A DNA stretch of 64,000 bases, from positions 992,001 to 1,056,000 of the forward strand of contig JAHGAU010000001.1 of the NCBI GenBank assembly GCA_019925105.1, written 5' to 3'. This document shows, one piece after another, positions 47,701 through 59,695 of the stretch. A model generated the notes under the pieces. That model ran no database searches, had not been told where the DNA came from, and worked only from the letters and a program-made list of their open reading frames with translations. The translations under genes and the position numbers were made by a program. The stretch comes from Niebla homalea. Its lineage: Eukaryota; Ascomycota; Lecanoromycetes; Lecanorales; Ramalinaceae. Each line of letters begins with the position of its first letter. The first letter of the stretch is position 1.

Positions 47701-50700
47701 TAATTATCGTTAATCATAAAGTATAAAACGTTTACCTTTAATAATTTTAAATATAACGCTTATTAAGTAAATTCTATAAAGTTTTTTATATTTATTTTAT
47801 TAAATTAATTCTCCGGATAATTTAACTTAATAAATTTACAATTTAATATATACGTTTAAATTTCTATTAACTTAATTATTATATAATTTATATTTTATAA
47901 ATTTACTTTCTCTTTTTATCCATATAACGTTATTACTTTAAATAATAGTCTTTTATATTAACTTTAAGATACTATTAAAAAAACTGGGAAATAATTTAAG
48001 GGCTATACTTATTTTAATTTGCCCGTTACGGTTGAGTATTATTATATTACTTTTAAAGTTATTATAGTATAATTAATAATTATAAATAAATATAAGCCCC
48101 GTTAATACCTATTATAAGTATAAGTTTAAATCCTTTAGAATATTAAAATACGTACCTACCTTTTTATAGACCGCTCTTATTTTAAACGTTTTTTACTCCC
48201 GTTTAAATATATTATTAAGTATTTAAAGTAAAATATCTATTTACTTATAAACTATATAAATTTCGGCCTTTTCCAGTTAAATATCTTCCAATTTTATTAT
48301 ATTATTATAAATAAAGTCCTTAAAACGGGGTAAAGGCTTTTTCGTTACCTTATTACGTTTAATCGTTATTAAACGGTAATCCGGAATATTATTATTTACG
48401 ATAAAAATTAAGCTTATTTAATTAAGCTTTAAGAATTTATAATAATAAACCTTTATTTACTTAAAATACCGTTTCTTTTTCAGTAATATCTAACTTTATT
48501 AATTAATTTTAAACGATAAACCATTAATTAAGATTAATAACTTTCTTTTTAAAGTATTTAATATTATTTTCTAACTTTTAAACTCCGTTATAATATTTAA
48601 AACCGCCATAAAGAAATCCTTTAATTTAATAAGGAAGGATCTCTTATATTTAACGGAAAGTTATAACGGTTTATGCTTTAAATTTAACGGATACCTGATT
48701 TACGTAATTCGTTTATTATTTATAGTTAATATAACCTTTTTAAAGAATAATAATTAAAAAAGAATTAAAATAAAATCCTTTATTTCTAGAGTTATTAATA
48801 GTTATTTTTAACGCCTTAAACCTTTATAGATTAAGTATTATTAATAATTTTAATTATTATTTCTTAATTTTTAAATACCGTAAAAAGTATAGATTTAAAA
48901 TAAGGCTTTTTATTTTTTTTTTAATATTTATTATCCCTTACTATAGGGTCGGTGATTAAAGGAAGTTATTCCCCCTTTAAATATAAATAAATAAACCTTA
49001 TTATTAAAAGCCGCGATTAATAAGTCTTTATTCTTAAAGTAAGGACGTTAAGTAACCTTTATATTATTGTTTAAGGATTCCGTTTATTTAAGGTATTTTA
49101 CCCGCCGGCCTTAATAACGGCCCCCTTCCGGTTACGTAGGAAACGTTATAGTTCTTAATTACCGTATTATGTATTACGGTGGGATTACGTTAATATTAAA
49201 GGATCTCTTTTATTATTTACGTAGGAAGAATAACGAATTATATTTATTATAAAGTCGTTTTAAAGATCTTATAAGGGAGAACGGTTACTTAAAATAGGAA
49301 TTAATTTATTATAAAGATACCCGTGAAATATTAATATAACTCTATAATTCTATCCGATATTTATATTAGGAAATAAAGGTAGTTTTTAATAAAGCGTTAA
49401 AGGGCATTATTATATTAAAATAAAAATTAATCGATTATTAAGTAAACTATATTAATAATAAAAGAAAAAAAAAAATTTTCTAAATATATAATTCTATATA
49501 AAAAGTAATATAAGGTATTATTCTTTATAACGATTATTAAATATTCACTTTATATCTTTAATATATAACGTATTTCTCTTTAAATATATTATTCTTTTCT
49601 AAGTATTTACGTTAACGATACCGCGTTTTTATAATACCTTAATTAAAAGCCTATATATATTTAATACCTGAACTTTTATTATTATATTAAGGTTAAATTG
49701 GTTTTAAATATAATTATTAACGTTAATTTATAAAATAATTAAATTATAAATTACCCCGCTTATTATTATAATCTTAAAATAAATAAAAAGTTAACACGGA
49801 TAATAATAAAATTAAATTTTATCAGATTTATAGCGGCGTTTTAAGTAGGTTTTTTACCGTATTAAAGTTTAAATTTAAGTTAAAAAATATTATATAAAGA
49901 TATAAACTTAAAGTTAAATAAATACTCGGATAAGAGTTTATAATTAATACTTAAATATTGGGATCCTTAATAAGGAGGGTCGTAATAAATAAACTTATTA
50001 AACTTCCTTTAATTATAATATATTTATATTCCGTTAAAGGGAGTTTATTTATCTCTAATTTTTTATTAAGATTTATATAAATATAATAATAAATTAAAGG
50101 GACTTATATACCTATAAGTACTAAATAAGTCCCTATAATTTTCTTTAAATTTATGTATTTATTAAGGTAAACGGTAAAAATAATAACGTTAATCAAAGAA
50201 AATAATATTAATATAACTTTATATAGGATAAGTAACGCTTAATAAAATAATAGTATAGATTATATTAAAATGGATAATATTATTTAATAATAAAAGGAAC
50301 GTCTTGAATAATAAATAATTATAAATTTACGATATAGATTCTTATAAGATCTGAAAATGATTTATAATATTAATTACGGCCGTTATTTATAAAGGCCTTT
50401 AATTATAATAAATTTAATATATACGCCGTATATTTATTATATAACGTTGGTCTTAAAATTAAAGCAATATATAAAAATAAATATAAATAAATACGTTTAA
50501 TATAAAAAGCTTAATTATATTATTCCTTAATATAATAACGTTAACCTTAATATTTATTATAATAATTTTACGCTTATAATTTAAGTAACTTAAATAAGCT
50601 AGACTTTAATTAAATGATTTTATTATTATTATCGCCTTAATAAGTTAACGTAACTCTTTATTAACTTATATTAATAATTTAATAAATTTTTTAACTTAAT

Positions 50701-53617
50701 TAAAATATTATTATTATTATTAATAAGCTTAAGTTTACCCTAAAGCTTTCAAAGCTAAATCGTATAAATAAATATAATCCTTAATAAGGCCGGCTATTAT
50801 TAAAAAGACTTAACGTTAATAAACGTTATCTTATTACGTAAAGTAAATTTACTTTTATATTAATAAAAAAAGATATTAATATCTTAAATAATTATAATTA
50901 TTATATTACTTTAAGTAACCGTTAATATTTTTATTAAATTATTAATCCTTTACCTTTATATAATACTATTCCTTATAACGTGGTTACGGAGAATAATTAT
51001 TGCCGTAATAATCGTGGTTTTTATTTATTAAATAATTATTATAATATCCCTTCTTTTCTTATATTTTCCCTTTATTTATTTATAAAATAAAAATATATAT
51101 AACGGGTTTTACGTAAATTAATAAGCAGAATATATAGATTTCTTAATTATTAATTTATTATTTAATGGGGCTATAATTATATTGCCTCTTTATATAATAT
51201 AATAAATCCGGATATTAAAAATGAAAAAAATTATAATTTCTATAATATTTAAATTTAATAATATATAAACCTATTTAATTATAATCCGTATAAGGTAATT
51301 AATAAAAAAAAAAATATTTACCTTATTATTATTCTTAGAATCGTATCCTTTACCTTTTTTAATTATACCGATATTATATATAATATATTACCGGAAGCGA
51401 TTTAAAATAATTTAAAAATATATTTTAATATAATTAACGTTTATTTATTTATACTTTACCTTATAATATATTAAGTAAAGCCCGGTTTTAATTTTAATTA
51501 AAATAATTAACCACCGAAATCAGATCCGTAAGCTCCGATTTAATAATATTCTTAATTTATAAAAGGTTAATAACCGCTTAAAACAATAGTATTTTATAAT
51601 ACCTTAAAACTTCTTTTTAAAATACTTAATATATAAATAGGTATTACTTTAATTATATAAATAATATATAAAATCTACTTATCTTTTATAAAGGTTTACT
51701 TAAGTAATATCGTATCGTTTCTTTAAATATAAGGGTATATCTATAATTATTTATTAATTATCTTTATTACTTTATAAAGGCTCATTATTATTAAAGAGGA
51801 TTATTTATATATCTTAAAATACTTTAAGTTTCTTTTTAATTATTTACGGTTAATCGGATAACTTTTATTTAATTTAAACTTCTTTAACGATTTATAACTT
51901 TTTCTATTTACTTTAAACTTCCTTAACGTTTTATAATTTACCTTTTATTATTATAAGGTTCCTTTAATCCGCTTACTTTACGTTTTCCTTTATATCCGGG
52001 CTAGGGGTTCTTTTTAAACCCTCGCCAGCCTTAAATACTTCTTTTATAATTAAGGGTATTAATGGGGATCTTAAATAACCGTATTATTTATTAGATTCCT
52101 ACCGCGTATAATAATCCTTTATTTATATCGTTATATTAAAGATAGCCTCGGCCTTCTAGTTAAAGGTAACCGTAAGGAATAACCGATAAAAGGTTATTCT
52201 TATTTTAAGGTTATAATTTATACTCTTTATTACTTTAATATAATCTTTTTATAAAATTATTATTAACGCGGATTTAAAGTGCTTAAATTTATTTAACGCC
52301 CCCTTAATTTTATTTCCTTATTTATCCGTTTTGTTGATATACGGATTCTTTAATTTGGAATTTATAATATTAACCGGATCTTTTCACTTAAACGGAAATA
52401 TTACGTTAAAAAACGCTTTAATATCTATTAAAGAATATTTAAAAATTATTTAATTTCCTTTATAGATTTTAAATTTATTAAATTTAAGTTTAAACTTTAT
52501 TAATATATTTATTATAAGATTACTTTTTAAATCCCCCGTAAAGGTTAACTCATTCTTATACTTAACCTTATTAAATAAATTATATTTAATAATAACCTTA
52601 AGCCTATTATAAAGGCTTATTTTATAATATTTAACCTTTCGTTTCTTTCCTTCAGTTATAAACTTTATTAACCTAATTAGGATTACGCCTTTACCGTTAA
52701 CCTTATCGTTATTTTTATCCTCGTTAAGATCGTTAAGTTTATAATCGTTATTATTAATATTATTTATAAAGATATCTTTATCCTTTACGTTAATTAATAT
52801 AATAGCCGGCGTATTTATAGTCTGGCCTCTTATAGAGTTATTAATATTATCCGTAGTTATTAACTTTAATAAAGCTTCTATATTATTTCCTATTATACTA
52901 ATTAATTTATTTATATTTTTAACGTCTTTAATATTATTAATATTGGGTATCTCTTTATTAAAAACGTTTAAATTTACTTTAATTTTTATAATATAAACTT
53001 CGTTTTTTAATTTTTATATATCCTTAAGCTTTTTATGACGGTACGTTTCTTTTTATTTAACGTTTTCTTAATTAACTTATTAATTCCCGAGCCCGATTTA
53101 TTTTTATTTAAGTTTAATTAAATATTAAGTTTACTTTTTCTACGTTAAAAAAAATTAAAAATATTATAATTATAGAAGATTAATTTTAAGTTAATCTTAT
53201 ATATAATAAGAAATAATTTCTAGGATTAATTATAGAAACCTTATATTTTTATAAAAGGGCTATATATAACTTAAAAAAATTAAAATTAAAATTAATTTTA
53301 TAGTATATATTCTTATACTTAAATATAATTTTATTATCTATAGATTTATAGAATAATAATAAAGAAGTAAATAATATTTATTGCTTTTATGATATTTTCC
53401 TTTATTACTTTAAATATAATTTATATTTTTATAACGTTAATTAAAATTATAATTTATTACTTAATCCTTATAATTATTTTACTTATTTTTGTAAGTATAT
53501 ATCTTCTTATATTTATAGAGCTTTTATCTTTAAGTATTAAGTTATTTTTATTAAGTACTTTAATATTAAGTTTAATGTTAAATTATAATATTATTTCATA
53601 TTAAAATAGCTTAATAT
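44771..53617. other. RIP-eroded sequence, no assignable gene
   Basis: About 8.8 kb of AT-rich DNA. It includes a short hairpin, CGGTACG-CTT-CGTACCG, at 45384-45400, and a GC-richer patch near 49090-49190 (ACCCGCCGGCC, CCCCCTTCCGGTTACG). Coding-like peptides occur on either strand but with stop densities close to chance. A 71-codon stop-free plus frame at 53389-53604 is hydrophobic low-complexity and is probably incidental. Confidence 0.35.
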
Positions 53618-53637
53618 TTGATTGATTGATTGATTGA
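53618..53637 (-). repeat. (TCAA)5 tail at the 3' end of the LINE
   Basis: Five TTGA units on the plus strand, that is TCAA on the minus strand, directly after the LINE's 3' untranslated region. Non-LTR elements often end in a short simple repeat generated during target-primed reverse transcription. It fixes the 3' end of the element at or near 53618. Confidence 0.8.
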
Positions 53638-53800
53638 TTTATACTACGGGTCTAGCTAAGCTAATTCCGGCGTTCCTTAATACGCGGCCTTTTGGCCTTA
53701 CTGATAACCGTAAAAACCTGATATTCATAACGTTAAGGTAAAAACCGGCATCTATCAGGCCTCTACCCTTTATCCTTTAAAGTAAAGGATATTAACGGCC
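53638..53800 (-). other. 3' untranslated region of the LINE, lightly mutated
   Basis: This stretch keeps CpA and TpG (AACCTGATATTCATAACG, GGCATCTATCAGG) far more than the coding part. It lies between the simple-repeat tail and the end of ORF2. A conserved 3' region is what LINE reverse transcriptase recognises on its own RNA. Confidence 0.6.
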
Positions 53801-55000
53801 GTTTAAAGAGTAATAATCTATTTATATATTTTCTATATTTTAATTTCCTTAAGAAAATCCGTAATATTACGACCGTATCCTTATAAGGGTTATCTTTAAA
53901 CTTATTATTTTTCCGTTCCTTTATATATTTATATTGCTTTAATTTTATATAATATTTTTAAATATTTTTATTAATACTTACGTACTTAATATATATCCCT
54001 TTTATATTATTATCGCCGTTAATTCCTTTAAGGACTTTTAATAAACGTTTATTATTATATCCTTACGGTTATAAAAGATACTTTCCGGTTTATATAATTA
54101 ACGTAACCGGTTTCTATTCCTTTTTTTCTTCTTTAACCGGTAACGGGCTTTCTCCGTAAGGTTTTTAATAACTTTGCTTATCTTTATAGTGAGGTTAAAC
54201 TATAATAATAATCCGATAAATATTATAAACTTAATAATTGCCTAAATACCCCGCTTTATAGATAATATTTAATAATAATTATAAATATTAACTTTTATAA
54301 TAAGTCTTAATTTAACTTTTATAAATAAAGGATAAAAAATAAGGACGTATATAATATTCTGCTTTTTTTATTTATATTTATATTTAACGTTTATCCGACC
54401 CTTAATATATATAATAAATAGGAAGTAAATTAAACCGTTTTTACCCGTCCAGAATTAAATCGTTAATACGTTATTACCTTTCCTTATAATATTATAACGG
54501 CGGAAATACTTATTAATAATTTTTTTATCGTTAAGGGTTAAATAATAATAACCCTAGGGTATAAAGTCCCTATATTTCCGTTAGCGTTTAGTTTACTTTA
54601 TTATAGTTTATAAAATAATTATTATAGTTTTTATTTTTTGGATCCTTTTAATCTTAATTTCTTTTATATTTAATAAAAGTTTATACCCGCTTAAGTTAAT
54701 TTCCGGGATATTAATAAAATTAACCTTTTTCTCTGCTTATTCCTATTTTATTTTAATAAAAAAGGAGATAAATATCTTTAATTTATTCCCTTTAACTTTA
54801 AGCTTATTAAGATTCTAACGGATCCGCCCGTTTCTTATTATCATAATTAAGTATATATATTTCTTTAATTTTATTTAAGCGATTATTTAATTTAATAAAA
54901 CCTTAATTAATAATATAAAGATTTTAAACTTTAATATTAGGATAAAAATTGTTTTATAAATACCGTTAATTACTTTTAAATATTAATTCTGGGCTTTTTA
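53801..55000 (-). pseudogene. C-terminal part of LINE ORF2 with Cys/His motif (relic)
   Basis: At about 54330-54460 the minus strand reads FWTGKNGLIYFLFIIYIKGR and then VKYKYKQKKQNIIYVLIFYP. This corresponds to the Tad-clade C-terminal pattern LRTGKIGL-HFL...C-C-(G)QE-QT-HVL--CP, with each Cys codon changed to Tyr by G-to-A. The motif is a putative nucleic-acid-binding CCHC near the end of ORF2. Between it and the reverse transcriptase (54500-55000) Tad1 elements carry RNase H. I could not fix its DEDD residues in this eroded copy. Downstream sequence such as KARYRLKKKKRNRNRLR (54090-54140) may be the very end of ORF2. Confidence 0.75.
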
Positions 55001-56320
55001 TAATATTTAAATAGGCTCTTTCCTATATCCCGGAGTATTTTTAGGTATATATTAAATAATTATAACGTATATTATAATTAACTTTATTATAATTTAGTAA
55101 ATAATCCGGGTTTTTTATAACGTAATTCCTTATATCGATACGGCAAGATAAATAAGGCCCTTTTCCTATAAAGTTATTTTCTTTTAAATTTTTCTTATAT
55201 AATCCTTTTAATTAAGCTTTTTATTTACTTAAAGGTTAAGGATTTTAATGTTAATATCCGGCTTTACCGTAACTTTATCTAAGTTTACTATAATTATTAT
55301 ATCGTATAGCCTCGGGCTCTTAATTATATAAATAAATTTATACTTATATAGTATGAATTGGGCCCTATAGATTCTTATTTACCGAAAATAGACTTTATAA
55401 GTTTATTTTAGTTCTAAATAATTTATATATATAAAAATATTATAAGTTAAAAGGTAAATATTATTAATAAAGTTTCTAACTTAGACTTTCTATTTTAACT
55501 TAATAAGCTCCTCGATTAATAAACCATTAAAAAATAGGAATAATATAGGAAAAATAAGCGATCCTTAAGGAATCCCTATTATAATAGGCTTTATTAAGCT
55601 TATTTTTTATTTTAAATTAATTAATATAATTTAATCGTTTAAAAAACTTTTTATTTATTTAATTAAGAAGAATAATATCCTTTTCTTCCTTAAGTTATAT
55701 AGTAATTTTAAATAATTTATTTTATTAAAGGTACCTATAATATTAAAAGAAAAAAGACTCGTAATATACTTTTTCTTATAACCTTATACCATATATACGC
55801 CGTTAACCAGTCCTTTAAGGGCTATTTCTATTAATTAACCTTTCCTTATTCTTATTTATTGGTTGGGGAGAAATCCGTAATTCTTTATATAATCGTTAAG
55901 GATCCTTATTATTATTATTTTTAAGGTTTTCCTTAATATATATAGGAGTATAATAGGTTTATAAGATTTTACCTTAAAGTAATCCGGCTTAATAAATTTC
56001 TTAAGGATAATTATCTTTATTTCTTTAAACTTACGTAAATAGTAATTAATATTAAAATATACTTAAAAAAGGTAAATAAAGACCTTTTTAAAAGGTAAAG
56101 TTATTATTATTAGGAATCTATTGGGAATCTTATTTAGTCCCGGGGCTTTATTTTTCTTTAATTTATTAATCGCTTTAATTATTATATTTTATATTATTAC
56201 CTTATTTATTAATACGGGGTCAAAATATAAAACGTTATTAATATCGTTTAGGTTAACTTTTAACGGAGGAAGGAAAAATACTCTTTTAAGGACCTTAATC
56301 TTACCGTTAAAGGTATTAAT
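55001..56320 (-). pseudogene. Reverse transcriptase of LINE ORF2 (relic)
   Basis: The minus strand reads KEIKIIILKKFIKPDYFKVK (55970-56030) then SYKPIIPLYILRKTLKIII, matching the KPGKPDY--PK-YRPI-LLNT-GK-LE block. It continues with YITSLFSFNIIGTFNKINYL (about 55790-55850, pattern SLDVAGAFDNVS) and IIIGIPQGSLIFPILFLFFN (55535-55585), with Q from TAA, the GIPQGSPLSPILFLFFNA block. The catalytic F-(V/A)-DD box reads FINN at about 55460-55471, followed by IYLLTY. Both Asp residues became Asn, exactly the G-to-A result of RIP. Stop density is about one per 35 codons. This is the clearest protein relic in the window. Confidence 0.96.
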
Positions 56321-57640
56321 TAATATATTATTAAGTTTCTTAAAAAATAGGAATTTAAGGATAAATTTTAATTTCTTACTTTATTTTCTATTATATTTTA
56401 TTAACTTTTAAATACCACGAAATAAGACCGTTAAGTTATATATTATAGACTGAAAATATATTTACTTAATCTTCTTAATAATTTTTTCCTTTTTTTCTTA
56501 AGTAACCTTTAATTAATTAAATGTCTCCTGGTTTTTATACTTAAAAATTTATTTAATTAACCTTTTTATTTTTATAATCGCGGTCATATATTTTTCATTT
56601 TAATAAATTTTAACTCTTTAAAAGGATTTTATTATTAAGATAGTTTTATTAATTATTTTATTTAATACCTTTATTACTTGCTTTATAAAGAGGTCGATCC
56701 GGTTTTTATTATTTAATTAAAGGAGGTCCGCGAATTATATTATTATTTCCCCTGCTTTTATATAAACCTTTATTTCCTTAACCGTTTTTTACGCTTTCTT
56801 TATTAATGGTAATATAAACGTATTAATAATCCAGTTTAAAGTTATCTATATCGGTATATAATTTAAGCTATATTTTAAGTCCTCTTATAATTTATATATT
56901 ATAACTGCGCCGGTAATTTCTTCTATATTAAAAGCCAGATTAATTATCGTTTTAAACTTATAACTTTCTTATGTAATAATTTTTTATAATATTAATAATA
57001 AGAAATTAACTTAAGTAATAATTAATAATAGGTTATTTAATTTAACGTAGTTTATTATATGCTTTTTTTCGTTTTATATATAATAATATAAATTAAAGTT
57101 TTTAAGCAATATATATTTACTTAAAATAATTAAGACTTCTTTAAGTAATAATATCGTAAAAAATCTTTCCTTATTAATTAATAATAAGTTATATATATTA
57201 TAAATATTAAAATCGCCCTTTAAGTCTTTTTCTTTTATAATATAAAGTATATAAAGGTTTCTATTATAATAAATAATATCTTAGTTATTTACGTTAAATT
57301 ATTTATTTATAAAGAAGTATATTTTAATCGTTTTATCCCCCTTAAAAGTTAAATAAAACCTTTCTCCCGGGTTAATAAATAAATATATATATAAATTATA
57401 CGGTAATTCTTATATTATTATAACGTTAATATCCTTAACTTCTTTAAATTTAAATATCGGTATTATAACTTTAATTCCTTTATTATAAACGTTATATTAT
57501 ATTATTCTTAAAAACGTTAATATATTATATATTAACCTTTATAAAGGCTCCCTTTTTTATACCCGTTTAAGTTATAGATTTCTTATTAAAGTTAAACGTT
57601 TTTTAATTTAATACCTTCCCGGTTATTATTAAAGATATAA
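56321..57640 (-). pseudogene. Endonuclease domain of LINE ORF2 (relic)
   Basis: The minus strand carries the apurinic-like endonuclease typical of this clade. DINVIII, TAA, ELPYNLY (57380-57450) corresponds to V-AIQEPW with the catalytic Glu retained. GDKTIKIYFFINK (57300-57345) corresponds to the TRVCFFINR motif. DIIYYNRNLYILYI (57230-57285) corresponds to H-SRDLCTL. LLKNFNLYYYI (57070-57112) corresponds to LVGDFNLHHPLW, its Asp now Asn. YKFKTIINLAFNIEEITGAVI (56890-56970) corresponds to TTIDLTWA-EEL. The enzyme nicks target DNA to prime reverse transcription. The stretch 56321-56480 links it to the reverse transcriptase. Confidence 0.9.
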
Positions 57641-59413
57641 AACGGCCGGCCCTTAAAATTAAGATTATAAAGAATTTTTTTTTCTTTACCGCTATTTACC
57701 CTTTATTATCTAATTAATTAAGTTCGTATTTTAAGGTTACCTTTAATTAACTTATTAAATTAATTTTATATATATTATACCGTTGGATTTTTATAATTAT
57801 CCGGGTCTTTTTACGTTTAATCTCCTTAATTCTTATTATATATTTAGAATCCTATACTGGATATCCCTCCTTATTATACGTAACGTATTTAAATATACTT
57901 TTTATAAGTTTTTTAATTATTAACTTTATATACTTATAAATATTATAGCTTTTAACGTAAACCATATATTTTATAATATTAAAATATTTTATAATAATAT
58001 ATTTATAACCTTAATACTTAAAATATTAATAAATATTAACCACCTTATTTTATAATTAAGTTATTTTAAGAAATCCCTTTTTAATAATCCTTTTATTTAA
58101 GACGTTATTATATATCTTTATTAATATTACGCTTAATATAATAGTAAAATACTTTTTTATACGTTTTAAAAAATTAGGTCTTTTTATTACCGGCGGAAAC
58201 CTATAATTAACGATCTTAAGCCCTAAGTAAAAAATTATATTCTCTTTTTTTATACTTTTTAACGTAATTTCTTTTTTGGCTTCTTTAAAACGTAATAAAT
58301 ATATTTTATTTATTATAACGGTAAACGATTATCTTAAAATTTTAACCGATTTATATTTTCTTTTATTAATTTAAGCCTTAAATTTTTTAAGCTTTTTTTC
58401 GCCCTTAAAAATATTATATTAAGGAAAATATCCTTATTTTATAATTTATATACCGTAATAATTTATTTTATTAATAATTCCGTTATTACCTTAAAAGCCT
58501 TTATTAATTATAACGGGTTTACTTTTACCGTTATATTCCTTTCTTTATTATTAAATAGACAGATTATTATTATTTTCATTTTCCTTAATATAATTGCCCT
58601 TTTTTCCGTTATTCCCTTATTCTCTATTATAAATATCCTTTTTATTATCCTTATCGCTTAACTCTTTTTTATTTAAGGGGCCACTGCCTTTATACCCTTA
58701 TTTTATATACTTAATTTTAGGCCGCTATCTTTACTTTTTATTAACGCTTTTACTCCCGCCTTTTAAAAACCCCGTAAGCGCTCCGTTTCTTTTAATTTTA
58801 TTTTTATTTTCATATAAAAGTCCCTTACGTTTTTTAATTTAATCTATAGTATCGGTTAAATCTTTAATGTAATATTTTTTTATTTTACTATAAGAAGTCC
58901 TTTTAAGGTTTTTATTGCCTCCTTTACCGCCTTTTCACTTTCCCTTATTAAGTAATATATTATCTCCGCCTTTTATTTTTAATCCTTTAAGGTCCTGTCC
59001 TTTTTATTAACTTTATTTCCTTTTTATATACCCTTAATAATACTTTTACCGCGGTTTTCCCACCTTTTCCCCCCGTTTATACCCTTTATTATTAATATTA
59101 TACCGGCCTTCTTACCCTTTTATTTACTTATTATCTCCGTACTATTATTATGCGTTTTACGTACTTTAATATACGTATTTTATTAACCTTAATTCCCTTA
59201 TTTATTTTAAGCGTTATCCGGCTTATTATTATTATATTACCTATACGCGTCATTATTATTTCTATTAATATAAGTTACTTACCCGTTTACTACCTTATTC
59301 TTAATTATTACGTTACTTCCACTTATCGCACTTAATATACTCCCCTCACTGTCGTTAAAGCTATGTATATACGTATCGTTTTGGATCTCTGGGGTCCCTT
59401 TGTTCGTCGCCAT
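57641..59413 (-). pseudogene. ORF1 of the LINE (Gag-like RNA-binding protein, relic)
   Basis: The start ATG is at 59413-59411 (context AAGATGG). The first 44 codons are stop-free and hardly mutated (MATNKGTPEIQNDTYIHSF and on), to a TAA near 59280. A mid-region frame at 58141-58320 is stop-free for about 60 codons (IKKENIIFYLGLKIVNYRF). The C-terminus holds zinc knuckles: KYVTYNKEGYPV, TAG, DSKY at 57841-57890 corresponds to KCVTCNKEGHPAW-SKC, with Cys to Tyr and His to Tyr changes, and an earlier knuckle near 57950-58010 is more eroded. ORF1 proteins of Tad-type LINEs bind element RNA. ORF2 follows about 40 bp or less downstream, but the exact junction is not resolvable. Confidence 0.85.
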
Positions 59414-59695
59414 CTTCTCTCACTTAGCTTAATATTTACTTTAATAAATAACGGATTTTACGTATCCGCGAATAGCGGAATTCGCGTATCGGTAAATAAT
59501 AGATTCCTTATATTAATAAATAGCAGTCTACCTTTATTAAGCTATTACGGTATATTAAACGAAACATTTTTTAATACTTCAATATTAACCCCGTCGGGTC
59601 CCGTTATTATACCGTTTAAAGGTCTTAATGTACGCTTTACTTATAATTCGGGTTTACGTAAAGTTACGCTTTTAATAATATAAATCATTTAAAAT
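59414..59695 (-). other. Probable 5' leader of the LINE
   Basis: Lies directly upstream of ORF1 on the minus strand and shows intermediate mutation. It contains a short inverted repeat, CGCGAAT-AGCGGA-ATTCGCG, at 59467-59486. The exact 5' end of the element was not determined. The sequence becomes uniformly AT-rich beyond about 59695. Confidence 0.45.

Larger units (their letters stand above)
53618..59413 (-). mobile_element. Tad1-like non-LTR retrotransposon (LINE), RIP-inactivated
   Basis: Minus-strand relics appear in canonical order: ORF1 from an ATG at 59413 with C-terminal zinc knuckles (57830-58000), ORF2 endonuclease (about 56480-57600), reverse transcriptase (about 55000-56320), a C-terminal Cys/His motif (about 54330-54460), a 3' untranslated region and a (TCAA)5 tail. 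The sequence motifs match the Tad1 clade common in filamentous ascomycetes. The element is therefore close to full length, about 5.8 kb plus an unmeasured 5' leader that may reach 59.69 kb. Numerous TAA or TAG stops and loss of the catalytic aspartates make it dead. I could not find target duplications, because the 5' end is not defined. Confidence 0.93.

Noticed and set aside
53389..53604. 71-codon hydrophobic plus-strand frame resembling a membrane peptide
   Set aside because: Almost pure Ile, Leu, Tyr, Phe from AT-rich DNA; the opposite strand reads a Lys/Asn-rich peptide more typical of mutated coding sequence. No start context or homologue.
56121..56411. 96-codon stop-free plus-strand frame
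   Set aside because: It is antisense to the LINE reverse transcriptase N-terminal region, whose minus-strand reading matches known motifs; the plus reading is hydrophobic and featureless.
59150..59335. 61-codon plus-strand frame
   Set aside because: Antisense to the LINE ORF1 relic.
59363..59683. 106-codon plus-strand frame
   Set aside because: It overlaps the minus-strand ORF1 start and 5' leader of the LINE and has no motif.
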